NCBI RefSeq assembly: GCF_039511225.1
Contig: NZ_CP154261.1
Span: 806,001 to 870,000 of the forward strand
Length of the DNA: 64,000 nucleotides
Direction: 5' to 3'
Origin: Sphingobacterium multivorum
Lineage (GTDB): Bacteria > Bacteroidota > Bacteroidia > Sphingobacteriales > Sphingobacteriaceae
Of this stretch, positions 17,425 through 26,054 are shown piece after piece. Each line of letters opens with the position of its first letter. Position 1 is the stretch's first letter. The position numbers and the translations under genes were made by a program. The notes under the pieces were generated by a model that did no database searches, was not told where the DNA came from, and saw only the letters and a program-made list of their open reading frames with translations.

Positions 17425-18834
17425 ATGTTCTACCGATTTACGTGCTATAGTATATTAACCCTTGTGAATATACTCTTTACGTTTGGGATTCCTGTATTTG
17501 GGCAGCAACATCCTAACGTTATTGTCATCTTGAGCGACGATGGAGGTTATGATGATTTTGGTTGTTACGGCGGCAAGGAGGTCTACACCCCAAATATTGA
17601 TGCACTTGCACAAAATGGGGTGCGTTTTCAGTCGGCCTATGCCTCAGCTTCGGTGTGCGCTCCTTCTCGCGCGGGATTACTTTCTGGCCGATATCAACAG
17701 CGTTTTGGTTTTGAACATAATATTTCCAAACGTCCAACAGCGGGTGTCGCACCAGAGGACATCGGGATGGATACACAGGTAGCCACCATCGCCGACTTTA
17801 TGAAGTATAACGGCTATAAAACTGTGGCCATTGGCAAATGGCATCAGGGGGATGGTCCACAATTTAATCCGCTTAAACGTGGATTTGATCATTTCTATGG
17901 TTTTATTGGCGGCGACCGTCCTTACTTCCCAATCCAGGGAGCCGTTAAGCCAAAGCAGCTGCTTTATGACGATCAACGTGTAGTCCCCGAAGATTCGATT
18001 CGTTATTTGACAGAAACATTGACTGATAAAGCAATTTCGTATGTTCATCAGTATAGAAGCCAGCCTTTTTTTATGTATTTAGCATTCAATGCTGTGCATA
18101 CACCCGTCGAAGCACCCCTGAAGACCATTGAAAAGTATAAAAATGTAGCCGATCCATTGCGACGGGCTTATCTGGCTATGTTGGACAATATGGATGAAAA
18201 TATTGGACGTCTGGTCAACCATTTAAAGCAAGAAGGACTTTATGAAAACACCTTAATCATTTTTATGAATGATAATGGTGCGGCAACAAATAATGGTGCA
18301 GACAATGGGCAATTGCGTGGTTTAAAGGGATCAAAATGGGAAGGTGGAATTCGGGTTCCCCTTATTATGCAATGGCCAGCCAAACTACCGAAAGGGATAA
18401 CATCCGATGCCATGGTATCGGGTATGGATATTTTACCCACGAGCATCGACGCAATAAAAGGTAAGAAAATCCCTAGGCAGCAAATCGATGGCATCAGTTT
18501 GCTATCTTCCTATAAGGATGTGAAAAATGGGCACGACTATTTATTTTGGCGCCGGGGGATTGCACGTGCTGTACGACATAAAGAGTGGAAGCTGATTGTG
18601 GTTAAAGATGATCCGATTTTGTTATTCAATCTTAAGGATGATCTTCGGGAGCAGCACAATCTGGCCGCGAAATATCCTGAGCGTGTAAAGGAGATGCTGC
18701 ATAAACTGACGGAATGGGAAAAGGGACTGGAGAAACCAAAATGGCTAAGCTCCGTATTGGATAATGATCAAAATCAACTGATGAAACACCGGATGGATGT
18801 CGTCGGACGTGCCGCAGAACGACAATATCCTTAA
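17425..18834 (+). CDS. S1-type sulfatase, probably chondroitin-sulfate acting
   Basis: 469 residues from the preferred ATG. A longer frame starting with TTG at 17362 would run through the operator and is less likely. The signal peptide is followed directly by NVIVILSDDGGYDDFGCYGG, the metal-binding start of the alkaline-phosphatase-like fold. CAPSR (Cys 78) in ASVCAPSRAGLLSGRY is the formylglycine motif C-x-P-S-R. Further motifs are AIGKWHQG, IIFMNDNGA and LRGLKGSKWEGGIRVPL. It removes sulfate esters from a glycan in the periplasm or at the surface. Its position 20 bases before the PL8 lyase suggests N-acetylgalactosamine-4- or 6-sulfate in chondroitin as substrate; the exact position is inferred. 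Confidence 0.9.
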   Translation: MFYRFTCYSILTLVNILFTFGIPVFGQQHPNVIVILSDDGGYDDFGCYGGKEVYTPNIDALAQNGVRFQSAYASASVCAPSRAGLLSGRYQQRFGFEHNISKRPTAGVAPEDIGMDTQVATIADFMKYNGYKTVAIGKWHQGDGPQFNPLKRGFDHFYGFIGGDRPYFPIQGAVKPKQLLYDDQRVVPEDSIRYLTETLTDKAISYVHQYRSQPFFMYLAFNAVHTPVEAPLKTIEKYKNVADPLRRAYLAMLDNMDENIGRLVNHLKQEGLYENTLIIFMNDNGAATNNGADNGQLRGLKGSKWEGGIRVPLIMQWPAKLPKGITSDAMVSGMDILPTSIDAIKGKKIPRQQIDGISLLSSYKDVKNGHDYLFWRRGIARAVRHKEWKLIVVKDDPILLFNLKDDLREQHNLAAKYPERVKEMLHKLTEWEKGLEKPKWLSSVLDNDQNQLMKHRMDVVGRAAERQYP

Positions 18835-18854
18835 GTAAAGAATACTAAAAACAG

Positions 18855-20957
18855 ATGAAAGGACTAATCCTATTTTTATTGTCCTTTGCCTTAGTTATGG
18901 CAAAGGCGCAGAACAGCGATACGTTTGTGCGTATTAAAAAGCATGTATACGATGATGAATTAAGTGGCCCATTGCCCGGTGCAGATAAAACACGAAACCT
19001 ATGTGATCAATTGCGTGCGGACGGTACCTGGGCAGATATCGATTACAGCAGTAAGTCAATATCGCTTTGGCCTCCGGGAGAACACTTGGATCGGTTAAGG
19101 ACACTTATTGTTGCCTATGTGTCTCCACAAAGCGGAGCTTATCAACAAAAATCACTTTACGATAAAATCCTGCTTGCGGCACAATATTGGGCGAATAATC
19201 GTTTTGAATCTTCGAATTGGTGGCATAACGAAATCGCTTCTCCAAAGGCCATCGGTGTTTGTCTGATCCTGATGAAATTTGGGAAGGAAAAAATTCCTAC
19301 GACAGTAGAGACTTCGCTTGTTGAGCTGATGAAGCGTGGCGATCCTTACACAAAAACAGGAGCAAATAAAAGTGATATTGCCATGCACTATTTTTATCGT
19401 GCAGTAATCTTGGAAGATGCAAATCTATTGGCTGCTTCGATGGAGCAATTGCTTTTTCCGATACAGCTCGTGGATGGCAAGGAAGGACTGCAATATGATT
19501 TCTCTTACTTACAACATGGTCCACAGTTGTATATTGCGGGCTATGGGGAGGAGTTTCTGAAAGGGATTTCAAAAGTTATGGCTTATGTGCGCGAGACACC
19601 TTATGCTGTTGACCAGAAAAGACTGGATCTTTTTGAACGTTTTCTCACAGAAACATATTTACCAATTATACGTTCGCGTTATATCGATTTTAATGTACAT
19701 GGCCGTGGGATCTCACGCCCCAATATCTTGGAAAAGACACAGGAGACTGCCATATTACAACAAATGAAGCTGATCGATCCAGCTAAAAATGCTGTTTGGA
19801 ATAAAGCGCTGGCAAAATTGGATAGTGTGCAGCCTTTTGACGCCGAAAATATCGAGGCCCACCGCCATTACTGGAAAGGTGACTACACCACTCATTTACG
19901 TAAGCAATTTCATTTTAATGTTCGATTGGCCAGCAGCCGTACCAATAAATCGGAGTCTGGAAATGGAGAAAATATGCTTGGTCGTAATATGTCAGATGGT
20001 GCGACCAATATTCAGGTGTTTGGACCGGAATATTATAACATTATGCCTGTATGGGAATGGGATAAAATTCCTGGAACGACAACGCGCGATTATCCGGGCG
20101 ACCTGGAGCTGAAAGAACAATGGGGCGCGCGTGCCGCAAATAGTTTTGCAGGCGGCGTAAGCAACGATAAGACAGGAGCCTCAGCCATGTCGGTACAGTA
20201 CGATGGGGTTACCGCTCAAAAAGCCTGGTTCTTTTTCGATCGGGAAATCGTTTGTTTGGGGGCTGGGATTCACTGTGCTGCGCCAGAAGCTGTGGTAACA
20301 ACCCTAAACCAAACCTGGCTGAATGGCCCGGTTATTTGGAATGGAAAGGAAACGTCGACGCTCGATTCAGTACAGCGAACTGTCAAAGAAGGTGAATTTA
20401 TAACCCATAATAATGTCCTGTATTATTTTCCAACAGCGATGAACGTTGTATTGACAACAAAGGATCAGGTTGGCTCCTGGTATCGTATCAACCGTTCCCG
20501 TTCCAAAGATGCTGTACATGGAAAGGTCTTCAAACTCTGGTTTGATCATGCTGTTGCTCCGAACAATGCGAGCTATGCCTATATTATTGTGCCCGGTACC
20601 AAAACTGTTGATAAAAAAGTAATGCAGCGCATAAAAATTTGGCAGAATACTCCGGATATACAGGCCGTGGAGCATAAAGGGAGCGGAATTCTACAGCTGG
20701 TTTGTTATCATGCGGGAACGTACCAAGTTGGCGATTGGTCTATAAAGCTCGATCAACCAGCTATCATGCAACTGAACCTGCTGGAACCTAAAAAGATTCA
20801 GTTTGATATAGCAGACCCACTGCAAAAAGCCAAAATAGTGAAGGTTCAGCTTGTCAATAAACAGCTTCGAGTAAATCAATCGTTGGAGCTTTCGCTTCCA
20901 CAGGGCGAGTACGCTGGAAGTACTGTAAGCAACCGAATCACTATCGGGAAGAAATAA
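18855..20957 (+). CDS. cslA: PL8-family chondroitin AC lyase
   Basis: 700 residues, which is the length of Pedobacter heparinus chondroitinase AC. The signal peptide ends near LVMAKAQ. The alpha/alpha toroid comes first and the beta-sandwich domains after it. Motifs fit the family's known active site with a constant offset of four residues: NWWHNEI (Trp 122, 123), Asn 171, His 221 in YLQHGPQLY, Tyr 230 in AGYGEEF, and Arg 284 and Arg 288 in HGRGISRPN. The enzyme cleaves chondroitin (and often hyaluronan) by beta-elimination to unsaturated disaccharides. These could be taken in by SusC/SusD and hydrolysed by the GH88 enzyme on the other strand. It lies 20 bases after the sulfatase gene. Confidence 0.9.
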   Translation: MKGLILFLLSFALVMAKAQNSDTFVRIKKHVYDDELSGPLPGADKTRNLCDQLRADGTWADIDYSSKSISLWPPGEHLDRLRTLIVAYVSPQSGAYQQKSLYDKILLAAQYWANNRFESSNWWHNEIASPKAIGVCLILMKFGKEKIPTTVETSLVELMKRGDPYTKTGANKSDIAMHYFYRAVILEDANLLAASMEQLLFPIQLVDGKEGLQYDFSYLQHGPQLYIAGYGEEFLKGISKVMAYVRETPYAVDQKRLDLFERFLTETYLPIIRSRYIDFNVHGRGISRPNILEKTQETAILQQMKLIDPAKNAVWNKALAKLDSVQPFDAENIEAHRHYWKGDYTTHLRKQFHFNVRLASSRTNKSESGNGENMLGRNMSDGATNIQVFGPEYYNIMPVWEWDKIPGTTTRDYPGDLELKEQWGARAANSFAGGVSNDKTGASAMSVQYDGVTAQKAWFFFDREIVCLGAGIHCAAPEAVVTTLNQTWLNGPVIWNGKETSTLDSVQRTVKEGEFITHNNVLYYFPTAMNVVLTTKDQVGSWYRINRSRSKDAVHGKVFKLWFDHAVAPNNASYAYIIVPGTKTVDKKVMQRIKIWQNTPDIQAVEHKGSGILQLVCYHAGTYQVGDWSIKLDQPAIMQLNLLEPKKIQFDIADPLQKAKIVKVQLVNKQLRVNQSLELSLPQGEYAGSTVSNRITIGKK

Positions 20958-20981
20958 TCCGAATACAATTGGAAAGCTTAT

Positions 20982-21026
20982 AAAAATACCAAGGGGAGAT
21001 GTTAAATATCTCCCCTTGGTATTTTT
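20982..21026. terminator. Bidirectional terminator, PL8/GH88
   Basis: A perfect 19-bp inverted repeat (20982-21000 and 21008-21026) with a 7-base loop. A and T runs at its ends serve both strands. It separates the convergent PL8 and GH88 genes and reaches the GH88 stop codon. Confidence 0.92.
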
Positions 21027-22282
21027 TATTTTTTGAGTTGTTCCAACCGTGTCAAACCTTCCAGATAATAATAATCTGCATAGGTCAGCGGAACATCGAT
21101 TTCCGAATGATGGGGTAAGCTTCCGACGCTATGTTGCAGTAAGAAACCACCATTGGTCGCATATTTGGCAAAATAGGTGCTTCCTGATAATGTTTGCAGG
21201 CTTTCCTGAGCAAATGTCAAATAGGATTTGCTTTCGGTGCCAGTGGTCAATGTTGAGAGTTCAATCAGTGCAGACGCAACAATGGCTGCAGCTGAAGCGT
21301 CGCGCGGCACAAAATTCAATTTCAAGGAGGAAAAATCAGCATCCGACTTATAACCTGGCTTTCCCGCATTAAAATCCCAATACGGAATTTTATCTTTTGG
21401 CAGATTCGGATGGGTCATGTAAAACTTTGCCGCCGCTTTTGCTGTTTTAAGAAATTCTGGTTTTTTGGTCTCCCGGTACATCATGGTAAATCCATAAATA
21501 GCCCAAGCTTGACCGCGTGCCCAGGTTGAATTGTCTGCATAGCCTTGGTTGGTCTGTTGATGGATTGCATTTCCTTTGGCATCGTAGTCCACCACATGAT
21601 AGGTGCTATAATCTTTACGGAAATGATTTTTCATGGTTTGGGTGGCATGACTGATGGCCGCATCCTTGTACTTGGCATCTCCCGTCAAGTCGGATACATA
21701 GCACAGCATCTCCAGGTTCATCATGTTGTCGATAATGACTGGATATTTCCACAGGGTCTTGCCGTCCCAAGATTTTTTTTCGTTCCATGATTTGATGACG
21801 CCCACCTGCGGATTATAACGCTTGAGCGCAGTATTGGCGGAATGGATGAGGATATCCTTGTAAGCGGCAACCTTTTTGGGATCGTTGAGGTATTTGATGG
21901 CATTGCCATAGGAACAATACATCACAAAACCAATATCATGATGTTGATCAAGGTCTTTGGCTTTTTCAAGCGCCTCCGTCCATTTGATCGCAGCAGCTTC
22001 GGTTTCTTTGTTATGGGTGTGGTTGTAGATATACCACAGTGATCCTGGGAAGAAACCGCCTGTCCAATCCCATTCGTCTGTGCCTACCAATTGTCCCGAA
22101 GGGCTCAATGTACGCGGGAACTTGTGCTGCTTTTCTGCTGCTTGTTCCAAGAACTGATATTGCTTTTCTGCTGCTTTAAAACTTGTGTCAATAAAGCTTG
22201 GTTTTTGATCCGTAAAGCTCAATGTGATCAGACTAGAAGCGATAACAAAAAGCGCTTTTAGACCAGGTTTTCTTTTTTTCAT
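21026..22282 (-). CDS. GH88 unsaturated glucuronyl hydrolase
   Basis: 418 residues. A signal peptide (about 1-22) leads into an alpha6/alpha6 barrel. Motifs: TDEWDWTGGFFPGSLW, DQHHDIGFVMY (Asp 116), IDNMMNLEML (Asp 185) and TWARGQAWAIYGF. The two Asp residues sit about where the known GH88 pair (Asp 88 and Asp 149 of the Bacillus enzyme) would be. It hydrolyses the unsaturated uronate from lyase-produced disaccharides, the step after PL8. It is the last gene of the minus-strand SusC-SusD-lyase-GH88 operon, 45 bases after the lyase gene. Substrate preference (sulfated or not) cannot be read. Confidence 0.9.
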   Translation of the reverse strand: MKKRKPGLKALFVIASSLITLSFTDQKPSFIDTSFKAAEKQYQFLEQAAEKQHKFPRTLSPSGQLVGTDEWDWTGGFFPGSLWYIYNHTHNKETEAAAIKWTEALEKAKDLDQHHDIGFVMYCSYGNAIKYLNDPKKVAAYKDILIHSANTALKRYNPQVGVIKSWNEKKSWDGKTLWKYPVIIDNMMNLEMLCYVSDLTGDAKYKDAAISHATQTMKNHFRKDYSTYHVVDYDAKGNAIHQQTNQGYADNSTWARGQAWAIYGFTMMYRETKKPEFLKTAKAAAKFYMTHPNLPKDKIPYWDFNAGKPGYKSDADFSSLKLNFVPRDASAAAIVASALIELSTLTTGTESKSYLTFAQESLQTLSGSTYFAKYATNGGFLLQHSVGSLPHHSEIDVPLTYADYYYLEGLTRLEQLKK

Positions 22283-22327
22283 AACGGCTTATATTCTTAG
22301 TAAGTTACATAATAATTTCGATTCCTT

Positions 22328-24265
22328 TTATTTTATAGCCTCTTGGCGAATCGTAAAGGTGTATTTTCCAGTAGATTTGATGCTTTTAGCTGTGAGCTTG
22401 ATGCGATAAAGTTCCTTACCCCAGACTTGACTCAAACGTGGGTCATCCTGAGGAATGACATCGTAGCTCGCTGTGAACTGGCCCGCATCAAAGTGTAAGG
22501 TGGCGCGCCCATTATTGAGGAGGATTTCTCCTTTGCCAATTTTTGGTTCCTGAGCAACCAGAAAATGGAAGATATTGGCCTGCTTAGGACCTGTGATTTT
22601 AAACTCATCCTGAATGTCCAGCCCGTTTTGTACAAGGGTGTAACTTCTATTCCAGTGCTCAACATTGGCCGACTTCGGATATGCTTTTCCAATATCAAGC
22701 TGGAATTTATTTTGTGCAGGCAGAAATGCCACATGTTCAGCTTTATATTCCTTTCCAAAAGATTGGTCGGCTCCATTGATCATCGGAACATTATGGTAAG
22801 CACTCTGCATTGTCCAGATACTGTATCTGTCATCGCTAAATGTTTTCTTTGTATAGGTGCCCACACCGGCATCAATGAACAATGGTTGTTGGTCCTGGTA
22901 TAAGATAAAACTCCCGACATCGTTATGGTTGTGACTTTCATTATTGAAACCACCTTTGGCGGCAAAGAAAAATGAACCCTTTTTCAGGTAAATAAATTGT
23001 GTTTCTGGATACCATTTAAAATTGTTTTGAGGGAGTGCAGCGGTAACGTTCTCTAATTCCGGATAGCATCTCAGATCTTCGAAGGCGCGGAAAATATCCC
23101 TTGAAGGTTTGAAATTTGCAGTTTTGTCGCCGATATTTTCCATATATCGGGCAAATTGCATCATCTCGCTACTATTGACATCCTGTCCATAACGGTAGAT
23201 CAATAGCGGATCGCCACCCCCTTTGGCCGAAGCATCGGCAAAATTAACGACCCATTTATCGCCGCCAATATAAGATTGTGCGATGTACTCGCCCATATCG
23301 CGAATTACAGGTTTATCAAAAATATTGATCTTACCCTTGGTGGCCAGCGAAAGTATTTTCAGATAATCGTACAGCTTACCCGCAGCATGCCCCCAATAGG
23401 AGGGGCCCTCTTCGCAGGCACCGTCTGTTTTGACATAGTTGATAAAGCGATCCACAGAAGACATCGTCTTATAAATCCCCGCCAGTTGAATATCGGGATT
23501 GTCTTCAATCAAAAGCAAGGCCGTAAGGACATTAAAGTTACACCATGGATTCCAGTTGTTGACCAGCTGTGTTTCCTTGAGTTCAAATGCCTGCCACCAC
23601 ATATCGTTGCGGTCTAGGTAGGGCTGTATAATGCGTTGTTGAATCTGTTGTTTAAGACGGATACTGATTTCGGGGTTTATTGTATTGAATGTATCGCGAA
23701 AGAAATAATGAACCCAGGAGAGGAGGGAGCCTACATCACCGGCCATCAGATCGACCACTTGTGTTCGTTCTTGCGGTAGAGACCGTTTGGTGGACTGAAA
23801 GGCGCCAAGATGGGCCGAGAGCGACCATGTTGCCATTTCTGTCAATTGCCAACTACCGTTTAGGATTTGGTCAACAAAGCGCCCCTGTCCTTCTGCAAGC
23901 TCCGCCAACAGTAGGTTGGTCAGTGCAGTACAATTTTCATTCATGGGTTTTTCCATGATGCTGCGGTTGCCTGAACGCTCATATTCGAGATAATCTGTTG
24001 CTTTAACGACTTGCCATTGGTAGCTAAGGGCCTCATTTCCCTTTTTGATTATACGGTCTTTAAAAGGAGCCATCAGCTTATCCCAGGCCGCCCGATCCGA
24101 ATAAGCCGGATAGGGGACCCACGATTTGTCATTTCCTAGACTCGCTTTCAAGTTATCCTGCTTAAAGGCGCCCGTCAGGAGGTTCAGATCTTTTCCTAGC
24201 AGTCTTTGGAAAGAAAAACTGCTCAGGAAAAGAAATAGAATTACATACATTCTCATGATTACCAA
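22328..24265 (-). CDS. Heparinase II/III-family polysaccharide lyase
   Basis: 645 residues. The signal peptide is near MVIMRMYVILFLFLSS; starts at M4 or M6 are possible. The N-terminal alpha/alpha toroid contains NNWNPWCNFN (residues 236-245) and EEGPSYWGHAAGKLYDYL (Tyr 290 is a candidate catalytic Tyr). The Hepar_II_III beta-sheet domain has GGFNNESHNHNDVGSF, with a His-rich metal/catalytic site around 445-449. The family includes heparin, heparan and also hyaluronan/chondroitin lyases (PL12, 21, 33). The subfamily cannot be settled from sequence, and the locus favours chondroitin or hyaluronan. The start overlaps the end of susD by 7 bases, so translation may be coupled. Confidence 0.85.
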   Translation of the reverse strand: MVIMRMYVILFLFLSSFSFQRLLGKDLNLLTGAFKQDNLKASLGNDKSWVPYPAYSDRAAWDKLMAPFKDRIIKKGNEALSYQWQVVKATDYLEYERSGNRSIMEKPMNENCTALTNLLLAELAEGQGRFVDQILNGSWQLTEMATWSLSAHLGAFQSTKRSLPQERTQVVDLMAGDVGSLLSWVHYFFRDTFNTINPEISIRLKQQIQQRIIQPYLDRNDMWWQAFELKETQLVNNWNPWCNFNVLTALLLIEDNPDIQLAGIYKTMSSVDRFINYVKTDGACEEGPSYWGHAAGKLYDYLKILSLATKGKINIFDKPVIRDMGEYIAQSYIGGDKWVVNFADASAKGGGDPLLIYRYGQDVNSSEMMQFARYMENIGDKTANFKPSRDIFRAFEDLRCYPELENVTAALPQNNFKWYPETQFIYLKKGSFFFAAKGGFNNESHNHNDVGSFILYQDQQPLFIDAGVGTYTKKTFSDDRYSIWTMQSAYHNVPMINGADQSFGKEYKAEHVAFLPAQNKFQLDIGKAYPKSANVEHWNRSYTLVQNGLDIQDEFKITGPKQANIFHFLVAQEPKIGKGEILLNNGRATLHFDAGQFTASYDVIPQDDPRLSQVWGKELYRIKLTAKSIKSTGKYTFTIRQEAIK

Positions 24266-25962
24266 TCTTGATTTTGTGGTAGTAATGCCGGGTTCATTTC
24301 AATCTCTTGTCCTGGTATTGGCCAAAGCTTATGACGGCTTTGGTAACCCCGGGTGACGAGATTGTCTCCGGTAATACTTTTTTCGATGTAGTCTTTGGAA
24401 ACGCTTTCTAAGAGGTTCCAGCGCTTAAGATCAAAATAACGCCATCCTTCACCTGCTAGTTCTACGGCCCGTTCGTGCTGGATACGTTTACTCATATCTG
24501 CTTTACTACCGACTGCCAAAAATGAACTGCCACTATTTAGCGCCGGCATTTTTGAACGGGTACGTACTTTGTTAAGCTCAGTAATCGCTTTGTCCAATTG
24601 ATTGGACTCGTTGTACGCTTCGGAAAGCATCAAAAGTACATCGCCCAAGCGTATGATAGGGAAATTGATCGGTGTATGTGCACGATCGGTAATGGCGCCT
24701 TTTAGGTTCCCTTCAGGAACAAATTTCCGCCATAAGTAGGTGTACCAACCCCGATTGTTGCGGATCTGACCAAAGTTTTCATTAACTCCGGTTGCCAAAA
24801 TCAGCTGCATATCTCTTTCTTTATTGGCATTCCATCCTAAGTAATGTGAATAAGGTACGATAAGTGTTTGATTCATACGAGGGTCGCGGTTGGCATAGAT
24901 CTGACGTAATTTCGCCGTATCAGGTACTTTGGTTAGCGTTCCACCTGATTGTGTCGACTCCATCGCCTGTTTTTTGACCGCATTATCCGTTGTATAGTTG
25001 GGGAAATAGTCGTTCCAGTTAAAAGGGCTTCCATCACGGTTTTCGTAACGATCTGCAAGGCGTGTGCTCGGCAAACAGTTGTTCCAGTCACTACCAAAGG
25101 TTGAGCGCGTTCCCATATAGAAGGCCATTGGCATGCCATACGGGAAACCGGTGCCGCCCATATTCTGAATGGCAAAAATCATCTCCGGCGATTGATCGCC
25201 ATCCATGGTGAATAACGCGGAATAGCTTGTATTTAAACTGTAACCATAGGTGTTGGTCTTGTTGTAAACAATTTCTTCAAAATCCCGGATTGCTCCAGCC
25301 CAATCTTTATTGTAAAGGGCTACTTTCCCTCTTAACGCATACGCTGCACCTTTGGTGATCCGCCCATAATACTTGGCATCGTAGCTTACCGGCAGTTTTT
25401 CAATCGCATAGTTCAGGTCATTGAGGATGAACTTATTGACATCTTCAACGGAAGAACGGCTGTTTTTAAGATCGGCGAAATCTTTATTCAAGTCTACAGT
25501 TTCATCATATATTGGTAAGGCGCCATAGAGATTGGTCAGCTGGAAATACATCAATGCCCGTAAGAACTTGGCCTCCGCTATAAAGCCCTCCTGTTTGGTC
25601 TTGTCTATGGTCATCGGTTGGATATGCGCGATCGCATGATTACAGCGTTGGATCAGATCGTAGCCTGCTTGCCATCTATCCACAATAATGGATGAACGGT
25701 CGGTGAACGTTCCGCTGATCACCTCGCCCAAGCCCGGAGGATCATAGCCCAGGCCGATATCGGTAAGTCCATCGTAAGAAAATTGTAAGCCGAAGGTGGC
25801 TTCTTTTTTTAAGTCATTATAACAGCCCAGTACGCCAGCTAAGGCCTGGTCTTCATTTTGCCAGAATGTGCTAGCACTTACCTGACTATATGGTGTCGTG
25901 TCAAGCTTATAACAAGATGATAAAGCAATGCATCCGGCTATGAGTAGTGAAATCTTTTTCAT
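24259..25962 (-). CDS. RagB/SusD-family lipoprotein (GAG locus)
   Basis: 567 residues. The lipobox is ALSSC (Cys 17). Early residues SQVSASTFWQNEDQALAG and LGCYNDLKKEAT match the SusD N-domain. EAKFLRALMYFQLTNLYGALPIYDE and the C-terminal GDVLLMLSEAYNESNQ, HERAVELAGEGWRYFDLKRW and LWPIPGQEIEMNPALLPQNQDW complete the family (each quoted in part). It pairs with the SusC encoded 92 bases upstream. The downstream lyase overlaps by 7 bases. It captures glycan chains, probably glycosaminoglycan oligosaccharides given its neighbours. Confidence 0.95.
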   Translation of the reverse strand: MKKISLLIAGCIALSSCYKLDTTPYSQVSASTFWQNEDQALAGVLGCYNDLKKEATFGLQFSYDGLTDIGLGYDPPGLGEVISGTFTDRSSIIVDRWQAGYDLIQRCNHAIAHIQPMTIDKTKQEGFIAEAKFLRALMYFQLTNLYGALPIYDETVDLNKDFADLKNSRSSVEDVNKFILNDLNYAIEKLPVSYDAKYYGRITKGAAYALRGKVALYNKDWAGAIRDFEEIVYNKTNTYGYSLNTSYSALFTMDGDQSPEMIFAIQNMGGTGFPYGMPMAFYMGTRSTFGSDWNNCLPSTRLADRYENRDGSPFNWNDYFPNYTTDNAVKKQAMESTQSGGTLTKVPDTAKLRQIYANRDPRMNQTLIVPYSHYLGWNANKERDMQLILATGVNENFGQIRNNRGWYTYLWRKFVPEGNLKGAITDRAHTPINFPIIRLGDVLLMLSEAYNESNQLDKAITELNKVRTRSKMPALNSGSSFLAVGSKADMSKRIQHERAVELAGEGWRYFDLKRWNLLESVSKDYIEKSITGDNLVTRGYQSRHKLWPIPGQEIEMNPALLPQNQDW

Positions 25963-26054
25963 GAGGTTTAATTAATTAAAAGCTCTTTTCAACTTTTGTT
26001 CATAATTTATCTGTTACAGGTCGGGAACATATCCTCTGTCGCACACCTTTCTCC